DNA from: Aquimarina sp. AU474
GTDB taxonomy: Bacteria > Bacteroidota > Bacteroidia > Flavobacteriales > Flavobacteriaceae
DNA length: 64,000 nucleotides
Reading direction: 5' to 3'
NCBI RefSeq assembly: GCF_900312815.1
Contig: NZ_OMPE01000006.1
Location: 124,001 to 188,000, forward strand
The notes below the pieces were generated by a model. That model worked only from the letters and a program-made list of their open reading frames with translations. It searched no databases and had not been told where the DNA came from. The translations under genes were made by a program, and so were the position numbers. Shown here piece after piece: positions 54,124-64,000 of the stretch. Every line of letters begins with the position of its first letter. Within the stretch, counting starts at the first letter, position 1.

Positions 54124-56118
54124 TTGGCGATTAAAGAAAAAAACATATTAAACCGATTGTATTTCATAGCAGCGTGTATGTTCGTTTTTGCCGTAGTTGT
54201 ATTGGTGAAATTGGTCAATATACAATTTGTCGAAGGAGATATGTATCGACAGAAAGCTCAGGAACGGGTTTTTAAAACCTTTGATATACCAGCAAATAGA
54301 GGGAATCTTTATGATAGCAAAGGGAATTTATTAGCTACTTCTGTGCCAAAATACGATATACGATTTGATGCGTTAACCGTAACGGATAAAGATTTTAGAG
54401 AATATGTAAAGCCACTATGTGGAGCGCTTTCTAAAGAATTCGGAAAGCCTGTTTCTTATTACGATAAAATGATAAGGACTGCTAGAGCCAACAAGAATCG
54501 ATATTTATTGATTCGTAGAAATTTGGGGTATTCACAATATATGCGTGTGAAGAAATTTCCTTTATTCAATTTTGGGGCCAATCGTGGTGGATTAATTGTA
54601 GAGCAAAGAACGGTAAGAGAACATCCTATTGGAAAGATTGCTGAGCGCACAGTGGGTTATGAAAGAAGAGATGATCAAGGGTATTATACTAGAGTGGGAT
54701 TAGAAGGCGCGTATGGCCCTTTTCTAAGAGGAAAAGAGGGTAAGCGTAAAAAACAAAAGATTGCTAAAAATCAATGGAAACCTATTGGTGATGCTAATGA
54801 AGTAGAGCCACAAGATGGTTATGACGTTGTGTCTACCATCGATGTAAATATTCAGGATATATCACATCATGCACTTTTGGCTCAGTTAGAAAAATTTGAA
54901 GCTGAGCATGGGACTGTTGTGGTTATGGAAACTAAAACAGGGGAGATAAAGGCAATATCTAATCTTGGAAGAACGAAAGCAGGTAAATATTATGAAAAGT
55001 TAAACTATGCCGTGGGAGAATCTCATGAGCCTGGCTCTACTTTTAAATTGATGACAATGGTTGCTGCTCTAGAGGATAGAAAAATTGATTCTAGTTATGT
55101 AATAGATACAGAGAATGGTCGTGTGCGTTTTTATGATAGGATTGTTAAGGATTCTAAATGGGGAGGTTATGGGGAAATTTCGGCAGCAAAAGCTTTTGAG
55201 TTATCCTCAAATACTGCTTTTGCAAAAATGATTAATGAGAATTATAAGAACGATCCTAAAACATTCGTAGATCGATTGATGAATATGGGGTTAGCAGAGC
55301 CTCTAGGGGTTTCTATTAAGGGAGAAGGTATTCCAAAAATCCCATATCCTGGGGATAAAGATTGGTATGGTACTACATTGCCTTGGATGGCACATGGTTA
55401 TGGCGTTGCCCTTACACCTTTACAAACATTGGCTTTTTATAATGCCATCGCTAATGATGGGGAAATGGTAAAACCAAGATTTATTAAAGAGGTCAAAACT
55501 TGGGATAAAACTCGAGAAAGATTTGATAAAGAGGTGATCAACCCTACAATATGCTCCAAGAAAACTGCAAAAATCGTTCAAGAAATGATGAGAAATGTGG
55601 TGAAAAGAGGAACGGCAGATAATATTAATACAAGTAATTTTCAAATCGCAGGCAAAACAGGCACTTGTTGGGGTAATTATGGTAGGGATAAAGAGAGAGA
55701 ATATATCTCGTCGTTTGCAGGATATTTTCCTGCTGATAAACCTATTTACTCTTGTATAGTAGTTGTTCATAAACCCAATAAAGAAAAGGGGTATTATGGT
55801 AATGAAGTGGCAGGCCCTGTGTTTAAGACTATCGCTACCAAAATTTATAATGATATTCCTGTGATCGACGAAGTGCCATACCAAATTAAGGAAAGTGGTA
55901 TGGTGATTAAAAGTTATGATACTTATTACGAGAAAGCTCAAAAATATAAAACCATAATGCCTAATGTGAAAGATATGCCAGCGATGGATGTTATTTCACT
56001 TCTAGAAAACATGGGACTTAGAGTAGAGTTAAAGGGATCTGGTAGAGTAAGAAAACAATCAATAGAACCTGGAACAAAAGTGCAAATTAATCAAACCGTT
56101 AAGTTGGAATTGTCGTGA
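54124..56118 (+). CDS. ftsI: Septal peptidoglycan transpeptidase (FtsI/PBP3 type) with PASTA domain
   Basis: 664 residues: N-terminal transmembrane helix (about 11-31), dimerisation domain, then transpeptidase domain with SxxK at S305-K308 (EPGSTFK), SSN at 361-363 and KTG at 511-513. A C-terminal PASTA domain (about 615-664, MPNVKDMPAMDVISLLENMGL) is present, as in many Bacteroidota and Gram-positive enzymes but not in E. coli FtsI. TTG start at 54124, since the ftsL-like gene ends just before. The murE start overlaps its stop. Confidence 0.93.
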   Translation: MAIKEKNILNRLYFIAACMFVFAVVVLVKLVNIQFVEGDMYRQKAQERVFKTFDIPANRGNLYDSKGNLLATSVPKYDIRFDALTVTDKDFREYVKPLCGALSKEFGKPVSYYDKMIRTARANKNRYLLIRRNLGYSQYMRVKKFPLFNFGANRGGLIVEQRTVREHPIGKIAERTVGYERRDDQGYYTRVGLEGAYGPFLRGKEGKRKKQKIAKNQWKPIGDANEVEPQDGYDVVSTIDVNIQDISHHALLAQLEKFEAEHGTVVVMETKTGEIKAISNLGRTKAGKYYEKLNYAVGESHEPGSTFKLMTMVAALEDRKIDSSYVIDTENGRVRFYDRIVKDSKWGGYGEISAAKAFELSSNTAFAKMINENYKNDPKTFVDRLMNMGLAEPLGVSIKGEGIPKIPYPGDKDWYGTTLPWMAHGYGVALTPLQTLAFYNAIANDGEMVKPRFIKEVKTWDKTRERFDKEVINPTICSKKTAKIVQEMMRNVVKRGTADNINTSNFQIAGKTGTCWGNYGRDKEREYISSFAGYFPADKPIYSCIVVVHKPNKEKGYYGNEVAGPVFKTIATKIYNDIPVIDEVPYQIKESGMVIKSYDTYYEKAQKYKTIMPNVKDMPAMDVISLLENMGLRVELKGSGRVRKQSIEPGTKVQINQTVKLELS

Positions 56119-57581
56119 TTGAATTGAAAGATGTTATATATAAAGTTGCAATTAATGCTGTAGTAGGTAATACTGCTACGGGCATTAATAAAATTGAATT
56201 CGATTCCCGAAAAATTGAACAAGATGATGTGTTCGTAGCAATTCGAGGTGCTGCTGTTGATGGGCATGATTTTATAGAAAAATCAATTAATCAAGGAGCG
56301 ATTGCAATTGTTTGTGAACAAGTGCCAGAGGTAACCGTCAATGGTGTTACCTATATCGAAGTTGACGACACTCAATCGGCATTAGCAATAATAGCCGCTA
56401 ACTATTATGGTGCTCCTTCAGAGAATCTAAGATTGATTGGAGTTACCGGCACTAATGGTAAGACGACCATTGCAACTTTGTTGTATCAATTGTTTAAAAA
56501 AGCAGGTTTTAAAGTAGGCCTCTTATCAACAGTAAAAATTCTTGTGGATAATAAGGAATATGGAGCTACACATACCACTCCAGATTCTTTGTCTATTAAT
56601 CAGCACCTTAAGGAAATGAGTGAAACTGGTGTTGAGTATTGCTTTATGGAGGTTAGCTCACATGGGATTCACCAAAAAAGAACAGAAGGTTTGGTGTTTG
56701 CAGGAGGTGTGTTTACTAATTTATCTCATGATCATTTGGATTATCATAGCACTTTTAAAGAGTATCGCGATGTGAAAAAAGTGTTCTTTGATGGTTTGTC
56801 CTCCGATGCCTTTGCGTTAACAAATAAAGACGATAAAAATGGTGTTTTTATGCTTCAAAACACCAAGGCAAGACAGTATAGTTATGCTTTACGTTCCTAT
56901 GCAGATTTTAGAGGTCAGATTTTAGAAAGTAGCTTAGAGGGTTTGCTTCTTAAGTTAAATGATCATGAAGTGTGGAGTAAATTAATAGGAAGTTTTAATG
57001 CATATAATCTTTTGGCAATTTTTGGAACGGCAGAATTATTGGGCTTAGAAACATTAGAAACTTTACGATTGCTTAGTGATCTCACAAGTGTGAGTGGTAG
57101 GTTTCAATATTTGATTTCAGAAGAACAAAAAATTACAGCGATAATAGATTATGCACATACCCCTGATGCATTAAAAAACGTGTTAGAAACCATTAATGAT
57201 ATTAGAACTAAAAACGAAACACTGATTACAGTTGTAGGGTGCGGTGGTGATAGGGATAAGATGAAACGTCCAGTGATGGGCAATATAGCGGCTAAATTAA
57301 GTAATAAAGCAATTTTCACTAGTGATAATCCAAGAACAGAAGATCCTGATCAAATAATAAAAGATATTGAAACAGGAGTTGAACCACAGGATTATAAAAA
57401 AACATTAGCGATAACCGATAGGAAACAAGCAATTAAAACCGCATGTCAATTGGCTGAACATGATGATATCATCTTGATTGCTGGTAAGGGTCATGAGACT
57501 TATCAAGAAATTAATAAAGAACGAATTGACTTTGATGATTTTGAAATTGTTAAAGAAGAATTGAAAAAACTAAATAAATAA
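56115..57581 (+). CDS. murE: UDP-N-acetylmuramoyl-tripeptide synthetase MurE (meso-DAP adding)
   Basis: 488 residues. ATP loop GVTGTNGKTTIATLL, VSSHGIHQKRTEG and the specificity motif DNPR (SDNPRTEDP) are present; the latter is typical for enzymes adding meso-diaminopimelate. AGKGHETYQE is the C-terminal block. GTG start at 56115 overlapping the ftsI stop. Confidence 0.95.
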   Translation: MIELKDVIYKVAINAVVGNTATGINKIEFDSRKIEQDDVFVAIRGAAVDGHDFIEKSINQGAIAIVCEQVPEVTVNGVTYIEVDDTQSALAIIAANYYGAPSENLRLIGVTGTNGKTTIATLLYQLFKKAGFKVGLLSTVKILVDNKEYGATHTTPDSLSINQHLKEMSETGVEYCFMEVSSHGIHQKRTEGLVFAGGVFTNLSHDHLDYHSTFKEYRDVKKVFFDGLSSDAFALTNKDDKNGVFMLQNTKARQYSYALRSYADFRGQILESSLEGLLLKLNDHEVWSKLIGSFNAYNLLAIFGTAELLGLETLETLRLLSDLTSVSGRFQYLISEEQKITAIIDYAHTPDALKNVLETINDIRTKNETLITVVGCGGDRDKMKRPVMGNIAAKLSNKAIFTSDNPRTEDPDQIIKDIETGVEPQDYKKTLAITDRKQAIKTACQLAEHDDIILIAGKGHETYQEINKERIDFDDFEIVKEELKKLNK

Positions 57582-57623
57582 AATTCTTGTCGCATCTTTT
57601 TTGGATGTGCAAGTTGTGAACTT

Positions 57624-58853
57624 ATGTTATACTACTTATTTGAATATTTAGAAAGCGAATACCAGTTCCCCGGGGCGTCGCTGTTTCAATTTATCACATT
57701 TAGAGCGGCGTTGGCGATAATACTGTCGTTATTAATCTCTACAATTTATGGTAAGCGAATCATTGAGTTTTTGAGAAAGAAACAAATGGGAGAAAGTATT
57801 CGTGAGTTGGGATTAGATGGGCAGGCCGAGAAGGCAGGGACACCTACTATGGGCGGAGTGATAATTATTTTAGCCACTCTGATACCTGTACTGTTATTTG
57901 CTAAGCTGGATAATATATATGTAATCTTATTAATAGTCGCTACCCTATGGATGGGAGTTATTGGTTTTACAGATGACTATCTAAAAATAAAGAAAAAAGA
58001 TAAAGAAGGTCTAGCAGGAAAATTTAAAGTAATTGGCCAGGTTGGTTTAGGGCTTATTGTGGGATGTACTATGTACTTCCATGAAGATATAACGGTGAGA
58101 CAAGAAAAAGCAGATTCCGATATTGAGCAGGTTGTGACCACTCAAGAAAAATCGGATTTTAATCCTGCAATAAAATCAACCAAAACCACAATCCCGTTTT
58201 TTAAGAATAATGAATTTGATTACTCTGATCTAATTACTTGGATTAGCCCTGATTTAGGTAAATACGCGTGGTTAATTTTTATACCCATTGTAATATTTAT
58301 AGTAACAGCCGTGTCAAATGGAGCAAATCTTACCGATGGTATTGATGGATTGGCGGCCGGCTCATCGGCTATAATAGTACTCACGTTAGCATTGTTTGCA
58401 TGGGTATCTGGTAATATCATTTTTTCAGATTATTTAAATGTGATGTATATCCCTAACTCTGGTGAAACTACCATTTTCATTACTGCTTTTGCAGGTGCCC
58501 TAGTAGGGTTTTTGTGGTATAATACATATCCCGCTCAAGTTTTTATGGGAGATACAGGTAGTTTAACTATTGGTGGGATTATAGCGGTCATTGCAATAGC
58601 TATTCGTAAAGAATTTTTAGTGCCAATTCTTTGTGGAATATTTTTTATAGAAACATTATCGGTAATGATCCAGGTTAGCTGGTTTAAGTATACTCGAAAG
58701 AAATATGGAGAAGGAAGAAGAGTGTTTTTGATGTCTCCATTGCATCATCATTATCAGAAGAAGGGAATTCATGAAAGTAAGATTGTATCTCGGTTTTGGA
58801 TTGTAGGTATTTTTCTTGCAATTATTGCGGTGATTACTCTAAAGGTGAGGTAG
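57624..58853 (+). CDS. mraY: Phospho-N-acetylmuramoyl-pentapeptide transferase MraY
   Basis: Integral membrane enzyme that makes lipid I. 409 residues, longer than the roughly 360 of E. coli. The catalytic Asp-rich motif ([11 protein letters not shown]), [21 protein letters not shown] and [14 protein letters not shown] are intact. An extra hydrophilic stretch of about 45 residues (about 155-200, [18 protein letters not shown]) accounts for the length. Two bases before murD. Confidence 0.95.
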   Translation: MLYYLFEYLESEYQFPGASLFQFITFRAALAIILSLLISTIYGKRIIEFLRKKQMGESIRELGLDGQAEKAGTPTMGGVIIILATLIPVLLFAKLDNIYVILLIVATLWMGVIGFTDDYLKIKKKDKEGLAGKFKVIGQVGLGLIVGCTMYFHEDITVRQEKADSDIEQVVTTQEKSDFNPAIKSTKTTIPFFKNNEFDYSDLITWISPDLGKYAWLIFIPIVIFIVTAVSNGANLTDGIDGLAAGSSAIIVLTLALFAWVSGNIIFSDYLNVMYIPNSGETTIFITAFAGALVGFLWYNTYPAQVFMGDTGSLTIGGIIAVIAIAIRKEFLVPILCGIFFIETLSVMIQVSWFKYTRKKYGEGRRVFLMSPLHHHYQKKGIHESKIVSRFWIVGIFLAIIAVITLKVR

Positions 58854-58854
58854 T

Positions 58855-60189
58855 ATGAAGAGATTGGTGGTATTGGGAGCTGGAGAAAGTGGAGTAGGAA
58901 CTGCCATTTTGGGTAAAAAAGAAGGATATGATGTTTTTGTTTCTGATAAAGGGATAATAGCAGATCATTATAAAAAAGTTCTTATAAATTTTGAAATAGA
59001 ATGGGAGGAGCAACAGCATACAGAAGTTAAAATTTTAAATGCTGATATCGTAGTAAAAAGCCCAGGAATTCCTGATAAAGTTGCTTTAATACAAACCTTG
59101 AAAGCAAGAGAGATTCTTGTGGTTTCAGAGATTGAGTTTGCGTCTAAATATACTTCGGCTATCATAGTGGGGATAACTGGAAGTAATGGAAAGACAACCA
59201 CTACGATGCTTACTAATCATGTGCTTAAACACGGAGGTTTAGTAGTAAATATGGGCGGTAATATCGGAGATAGTTTTGCTAAACAAGTAGCAGAAAATGA
59301 CGCACCGTATTATGTATTAGAGCTCAGTAGTTTTCAATTAGACGGTATTATTGATTTTGCACCTCACATAGCGGTGCTTACGAATATAACACCCGATCAT
59401 TTGGATCGATATGATTATCAGTTTGAAAAATATATCGCTTCAAAATTTCGAATTACAATGAATCAAACCGAAGATGATTATTTCATTTATGATGCCGACG
59501 ATGCTGTAATTACGGATTATTTAGAAAAACACCCTATTCGTTCAAAATTGTTGCCTTTTTCATTAAAAGAAAAGGTAGAGAACGGAGCATATGTAGAGAA
59601 AAAAAATATTAACATAATAATAGATAACAACAAATTAATCATGCCAACAACAAATTTATCCTTAAAAGGAAATCACAATGTGAAAAACGCTATGGCTGCG
59701 GCTACGGTGTCACAATTATTGAAAATCAGAAAAACTACCATAAGAGAGTGTTTAGAAAATTTTCATGGGGTAGAACACCGATTAGAAAGTGTATTGAAAA
59801 TAAACAATGTTCAATACATCAATGATTCAAAAGCAACAAATGTTAATGCTACCTTTTATGCATTAGATGCTATGAAATCTGCAACGGTATGGATTGTTGG
59901 AGGAGTGGATAAAGGAAATGATTATTCAGAGTTATATCCTTTGGTAAATGAAAAAGTAAAAGCGATTATTTGTTTAGGGATAGATAACAGTAAAATAGTA
60001 AATGCTTTTGGCAATTGTGTAGATAATATTGTTGAAACACAATCTATGAAAGAAGCAGTAAATATGGCATATAAAATTGCCGAAAGAAATGAAAATGTGC
60101 TATTGTCTCCGGCTTGCGCAAGTTTTGATTTGTTCAAAAATTATGAGGAAAGAGGAAGACAATTTAAAGAAGCAGTAAGAGAATTATAA
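58855..60189 (+). CDS. murD: UDP-N-acetylmuramoylalanine--D-glutamate ligase MurD
   Basis: 444 residues: N-terminal nucleotide-binding domain (VLGAGESGVGTAIL), ATP loop GITGSNGKTTTTMLT, VLELSSFQLD, TNITPDHLDRY and the C-terminal LLSPACASFDLFKNYEERG block, all diagnostic. Adds D-Glu to UDP-MurNAc-L-Ala. Confidence 0.96.
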   Translation: MKRLVVLGAGESGVGTAILGKKEGYDVFVSDKGIIADHYKKVLINFEIEWEEQQHTEVKILNADIVVKSPGIPDKVALIQTLKAREILVVSEIEFASKYTSAIIVGITGSNGKTTTTMLTNHVLKHGGLVVNMGGNIGDSFAKQVAENDAPYYVLELSSFQLDGIIDFAPHIAVLTNITPDHLDRYDYQFEKYIASKFRITMNQTEDDYFIYDADDAVITDYLEKHPIRSKLLPFSLKEKVENGAYVEKKNINIIIDNNKLIMPTTNLSLKGNHNVKNAMAAATVSQLLKIRKTTIRECLENFHGVEHRLESVLKINNVQYINDSKATNVNATFYALDAMKSATVWIVGGVDKGNDYSELYPLVNEKVKAIICLGIDNSKIVNAFGNCVDNIVETQSMKEAVNMAYKIAERNENVLLSPACASFDLFKNYEERGRQFKEAVREL

Positions 60190-60221
60190 AAAAAAATAAA
60201 TACTAAATACTAAAAAATATA

Positions 60222-61424
60222 ATGATAAGAGTACTGGCAAATATAAAAGGTGATAAGGTAATCTGGGCTGTAGCAGCCTTGTTGGCATTGTTTTCTTTTT
60301 TACCTGTGTATAGTGCTAGTAGTAATTTGGCATATTTATATGGCGATGGAGATACATTTAGTTTTTTAGTAAAACATTTTGCACATTTAGTATTGGGTTT
60401 TTTGATTATGTATGGAGTTCATAAGATACCATATCATTATTTCAAGGGGCTCTCTATCATAATGATACCAGTGGTTTTAATCTTGTTGTTGGTTACTATG
60501 GCACAGAATACAACCATAGATGGCGCCAATGCAAGTCGCTGGATTAGACTGCCTTTTGTAGGAGTCACTTTTCAAACATCTACTTTGGCTGCTGTGGTAT
60601 TAATGGCTTATGTAGCAAGATACCTTTCCAAAATTAAAGGTGAAATGTTGTCTTTTAAAGAAACGTTGTTGCCTTTATGGGTGCCGGTGTTCTTAGTTTT
60701 AATACTCATTTTACCAGCTAACTTTTCGACAGCTGCGATTATATTTTCAATGGTAATCATGTTGGTGTTTCTTGGGGGGTATCCCTTAAAATACATTATG
60801 ACAATTTTGGGATCTGGATTGTTGATACTTACTTTTTTCATTTTGTTCGCTAAAGCTTTTCCGGGAGTGTTTCCTAATAGAGTGGATACCTGGGTGAGTA
60901 GAATTGAGAATTTTACCGATAACAAAGAGACTCAAGAAGATTATCAAATCGAGCGTGCAAAAATTGCTATTGCAAGAGGAGGAGTAATTGGTACAGGGCC
61001 AGGTAAAAGTGTTCAAAGAAATTTTTTACCTCAGTCTTCATCAGATTTTATTTATGCGATCATTATTGAAGAGTGGGGGTTTGTAGGAGGTGTTTTTTTA
61101 ATGTTGTTGTATTTACTTCTATTATTTAGATTGGTGATTGCGGCGCATAAAAGTGTAGATGTCTTTGGTAAATTGTTGGTCATTGGTGTTGGTCTTCCTA
61201 TTGTTTTTCAGGCATTAATTAATATGGCAGTGGCAGTAGAATTATTTCCAGTAACGGGACAAACACTACCACTTATTAGTAGTGGAGGGACCTCTATTTG
61301 GATGACATGTCTAGCGATAGGGATTGTTTTAAGTGTGAGTAGTAAAAGAGAAGCAATAATAGAAGAAGAACAAGAATTAGAACAAGAAGAGAATCCATTA
61401 GAGGTTTTGCAGGAAGTGGTATGA
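60222..61424 (+). CDS. ftsW: Peptidoglycan glycosyltransferase FtsW
   Basis: 400-residue SEDS-family polytopic membrane protein; about ten hydrophobic segments. Motifs [62 protein letters not shown] and [14 protein letters not shown] are typical of FtsW. It would polymerise septal glycan with FtsI. A Glu-rich cytoplasmic tail overlaps the murG start by four bases. Confidence 0.95.
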   Translation: MIRVLANIKGDKVIWAVAALLALFSFLPVYSASSNLAYLYGDGDTFSFLVKHFAHLVLGFLIMYGVHKIPYHYFKGLSIIMIPVVLILLLVTMAQNTTIDGANASRWIRLPFVGVTFQTSTLAAVVLMAYVARYLSKIKGEMLSFKETLLPLWVPVFLVLILILPANFSTAAIIFSMVIMLVFLGGYPLKYIMTILGSGLLILTFFILFAKAFPGVFPNRVDTWVSRIENFTDNKETQEDYQIERAKIAIARGGVIGTGPGKSVQRNFLPQSSSDFIYAIIIEEWGFVGGVFLMLLYLLLLFRLVIAAHKSVDVFGKLLVIGVGLPIVFQALINMAVAVELFPVTGQTLPLISSGGTSIWMTCLAIGIVLSVSSKREAIIEEEQELEQEENPLEVLQEVV

Positions 61425-62533
61425 GTAGAGTATTAAAAGTCATATTATCAGGAGGAGGAACAGGAGGTCATATTTATCCTGCAATAGCTATTGCCAACGA
61501 ATTACGTAATAGATACCCAAATATGGATGTCTTATTTGTTGGTGCTAAAGATCGCATGGAAATGCAAAAAGTGCCTAAAGCGGGGTATAAAATAATTGGA
61601 TTATGGATTAGTGGTATTCAAAGAAAATTAACGGTAAGTAATTTATTGTTTCCGTTAAAATTGATAAGTAGTCTTTGGAAGTCAAAGAGAATTATTGAAA
61701 ATTTTAAGCCGGACATAGTGATAGGTACTGGTGGCTTTGCAAGTGGACCCTTATTAAGAATGGCAAGTTCAAAAAATATTCCGACCGTAATCCAAGAGCA
61801 AAATTCATTTCCTGGAATTACGAATAAATGGTTGGCAAAAAAAGCAAATAGGATATGTGTTGCTTATGACCACATGGATCGTTTTTTTCCTGCAAAGAAG
61901 GTGGTGAAAACAGGAAATCCAGTACGTCAAGATTTATTAAATACAGAGCATAAAAGAGATTTAGGTGTAGCTAAATATAGTTTGAATACTGATAAGAAGA
62001 CTATTTTAATACTTGGCGGAAGTTTAGGAGCGAGGAGAATAAATCAACTCATAGAAAAAGAACTTGGTTTTTTTAAAAATACCAGGGTTCAGGTAATTTG
62101 GCAATGTGGAAAGTTGTATTACTCAGAATATAAGAAATATAATGGTAAAAATGATGTGCAGGTACATGAATTTTTAGACACAATGGATTTGGCTTATGCG
62201 GCGGCGGATATAATTATATCTAGAGCAGGTGCAAGTTCGGTTTCCGAGTTGTGTATTGTAGCAAAACCCGTATTGTTTATTCCATCGCCTAATGTTGCAG
62301 AAGATCATCAGACTAAAAATGCAAATGCTATAGTTAATAAGCAAGGAGCAAAAATGCTTAAAGAGAGTGAGTTAGATGAAAATTTTGAAAATACCATATC
62401 AGAATTATTAGATTCAAAAGAGTTACAGGTACAATTATCAAAAGCTATAAAGAAAATGGCTTTGCCTAATGCAACCGCTGATATCGTTGATGAAATTGAA
62501 AAAATAATTAAAGAAAAATCGATTAGGAACTAA
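61421..62533 (+). CDS. murG: UDP-GlcNAc:lipid I GlcNAc transferase MurG
   Basis: 370-residue GT28 enzyme making lipid [18 protein letters not shown] (residues 9-24), [26 protein letters not shown] and [13 protein letters not shown] are the standard donor/acceptor motifs. Peripheral membrane protein on the cytoplasmic side. Confidence 0.97.
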   Translation: MSRVLKVILSGGGTGGHIYPAIAIANELRNRYPNMDVLFVGAKDRMEMQKVPKAGYKIIGLWISGIQRKLTVSNLLFPLKLISSLWKSKRIIENFKPDIVIGTGGFASGPLLRMASSKNIPTVIQEQNSFPGITNKWLAKKANRICVAYDHMDRFFPAKKVVKTGNPVRQDLLNTEHKRDLGVAKYSLNTDKKTILILGGSLGARRINQLIEKELGFFKNTRVQVIWQCGKLYYSEYKKYNGKNDVQVHEFLDTMDLAYAAADIIISRAGASSVSELCIVAKPVLFIPSPNVAEDHQTKNANAIVNKQGAKMLKESELDENFENTISELLDSKELQVQLSKAIKKMALPNATADIVDEIEKIIKEKSIRN

Positions 62534-62540
62534 AGTGAAT

Positions 62541-63887
62541 ATGAACAAAACTTTAGAACATATAAAAAACATTTATTTTATCGGTATCGGAGGTATCGGT
62601 ATGAGTGCTCTTGCTCGATATTTTAAGTTTTTAGGAAAGAATGTGGCGGGTTATGATAAGACATCAACACAAATCACTTTAGATTTAAGTGAGTTAGGGA
62701 TAGATATTCATTTTGATGATGCTATAACTGCTATTCCAGAGGTGTTTTTAGACAAAGAAGAAACATTGGTTGTATACACACCTGCAATTCCCAGAGATCA
62801 TAAAGAATTTAATCATTTTAAGGATAGCGGGTTTTCTGTAAAAAAGAGAGCAGAGGTTTTGGGGATAATTACCAAAAATGTGTATACACTTGCTGTTGCA
62901 GGAACTCATGGTAAAACCACGACTACAGCTATTTTGGGACATTTACTCAAAGAAGCAGGTGTAAAGGTTACAGCGTTTTTAGGAGGAATTAGTGAGAATT
63001 ATAATTCTAACCTGATTTTAGAAGGAAATGAAGTAGTTGTTGTCGAGGCTGATGAATTTGATAGGTCATTTTTACAACTCTATCCGGATATCGTGGCGAT
63101 TACATCAATGGATGCTGATCATTTGGATATATATGAGAAAGCTAACGCACTCGAAGAATCATTTGTAGAATTTTCGTCAAGGGCAAAAGATCATCTGTTG
63201 ATCTGCAATGGATTGCCCATTTCGGGGATAACTTTTGGTGTGAATGATACTTCGGATTATTGTGCGCAAAACATAAGAATAGATAACGGGACTTACATTT
63301 TTGATTTAAAAACACCACACGAGCTCATAAGGGATTTGCATTTAAACCTGCCAGGTACACATAACTTGTTAAATGCCATAACAGCCTTTGCCATAGCGAT
63401 GCTTTACGGCACCCCGACCACATCTCTGGCAAAGGCTTTATTTTCTTTTAAAGGTGTACAGCGTAGATTCACTTATCAAATAAAAACAAAAGATTTGGTG
63501 TATGTAGATGATTATGCTCATCACCCTACAGAGATTAATGCTTTGCATCAAGCAGTAAGAGAAATGCATCCAGGTAAAAACGTACTAGCTATTTTTCAAC
63601 CTCATTTGTATAGTAGAACCAGAGATTTCGCAGAAGATTTTGCAATAAGCCTCAGTCAATTTGATCAATTATTACTTCTTGATATATACCCAGCCAGAGA
63701 GTTACCGATCGAGGGTATAACTTCAGAATGGTTATTAAATAAAGTAGAAGTGAGCAATAAAAAATTGGTAGTAAAAGAAAATTTAATTGAAGAAATAAAA
63801 AAAAGTAATCCACAAGTTGTATTAACAATTGGTGCGGGAGATATTGGAGAAGAAGTAAAAAGTATAAAAGAGGCATTAGCGATATGA
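62541..63887 (+). CDS. murC: UDP-N-acetylmuramate--L-alanine ligase MurC
   Basis: About 448 residues: Rossmann IGIGGIGMSALARYF, ATP loop AGTHGKTTTTAIL, VEADEFDRSFL, MDADHLDIY, DDYAHHPTEI and FQPHLYSRTRDF. The ORF is also open from GTG 62535; ATG 62541 (MNKTLEHIKNIYF) is preferred. The stop overlaps the ftsQ start. Confidence 0.95.
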   Translation: MNKTLEHIKNIYFIGIGGIGMSALARYFKFLGKNVAGYDKTSTQITLDLSELGIDIHFDDAITAIPEVFLDKEETLVVYTPAIPRDHKEFNHFKDSGFSVKKRAEVLGIITKNVYTLAVAGTHGKTTTTAILGHLLKEAGVKVTAFLGGISENYNSNLILEGNEVVVVEADEFDRSFLQLYPDIVAITSMDADHLDIYEKANALEESFVEFSSRAKDHLLICNGLPISGITFGVNDTSDYCAQNIRIDNGTYIFDLKTPHELIRDLHLNLPGTHNLLNAITAFAIAMLYGTPTTSLAKALFSFKGVQRRFTYQIKTKDLVYVDDYAHHPTEINALHQAVREMHPGKNVLAIFQPHLYSRTRDFAEDFAISLSQFDQLLLLDIYPARELPIEGITSEWLLNKVEVSNKKLVVKENLIEEIKKSNPQVVLTIGAGDIGEEVKSIKEALAI

Positions 63888-64000
63888 AAAATATAATGAC
63901 ATATCTGAAATTTAGCGGTTTAATCGTTTTGATTGTAGTTCTTTTTGCTTTTACAAGTAAGCGAAATAAGGAGAGACAGATCAATGAAGTGCTCATAGAA
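63884..64000 (+). CDS. ftsQ: Cell division protein FtsQ, 3' truncated by the window
   Basis: 39 codons are visible from ATG 63884: MKNIMTYLKFSGLIVLIVVL and onward. A short cytoplasmic part, one transmembrane helix (about 11-23) and then charged residues (TSKRNKERQINEVLIE) form the start of a bitopic protein. Identity rests on the conserved murC-ftsQ order and the topology. Confidence 0.8.
   Translation, partial: MKNIMTYLKFSGLIVLIVVLFAFTSKRNKERQINEVLIE

Noticed and set aside
1..64000. CRISPR arrays, transposases, integrases, tRNA or rRNA genes
   Set aside because: I found no regularly spaced repeats, IS-type proteins or recognisable RNA genes, and the gene content is core chromosomal throughout.

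Overview
The window is an AT-rich, gene-dense chromosomal segment of a marine-type member of the Flavobacteriia (phylum Bacteroidota). The clues are gliding-motility genes (gldA, gldB, gldC), a secreted protein that looks like a type IX secretion substrate, promoter-like elements of the TTG/TTTG...TAnnTTTG kind, no obvious Shine-Dalgarno sequences, several TTG and GTG starts, and flavobacterial forms of DnaG, MraY and the aromatic amino acid operon. No rRNA, tRNA, CRISPR array, prophage or insertion sequence was seen. Almost everything is core metabolism or cell biology; the unusual material lies mostly in regulatory DNA and in proteins that have lost canonical residues.

Layout. 1-7215: assimilatory sulfate reduction (cysD partial, cysN, a siroheme reductase fused to a HEPN-like domain, two siroheme synthesis genes, a ferredoxin-NADP reductase and, after a terminator, a 2Fe-2S ferredoxin). 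7223-12796: a Coa1-like protein on the minus strand, then a SAM-I riboswitch driving split metH and metF. Sulfide made by the first block feeds homocysteine, which the second block methylates. 12870-17713: a PagL-like lipid A deacylase, a lipoprotein, gldA (minus), a GH1 glycosidase and an Lrp-type regulator (minus). 17890-20103: threonine catabolism (tdh, kbl). 20246-24407: an aromatic amino acid operon (pheA, aminotransferase, tyrA, DAHP synthase/chorismate mutase) preceded by a complete ribosome-mediated attenuator with a Phe/Tyr-rich leader peptide. 24552-33932: rsgA, dtd, three tandem DUF3857/transglutaminase-like envelope proteins, a MazG-like pyrophosphohydrolase, a small membrane protein and aroA.

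34101-38606: queA, a chalcone-isomerase-like/DUF2147 protein, rlmN and a polyprenyl synthase. 38767-41286: an ECF sigma factor, a probable anti-sigma factor and an outer-membrane protein. 41817-45077: a 1086-residue secreted FN3 protein. 45235-52054: dnaG without zinc ligands, an atypical response regulator, nadE, gldB, gldC, a small CxxC protein, engB and an alpha/beta hydrolase. 52286-64000: the division and cell wall (dcw) cluster mraZ-rsmH-ftsL-ftsI-murE-mraY-murD-ftsW-murG-murC-ftsQ (partial), with a repeat array that looks like the MraZ operator.

The best candidates for follow-up are the Phe/Tyr attenuator (20296-20426), the GTGGTAA repeat array at mraZ (52286-52363), the switchable pairing around the SAM riboswitch (7851-8006), the zinc-less primase and the response regulator with Glu at the phosphorylation position. 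Functional names rest on motifs and family recall; no database search was run.
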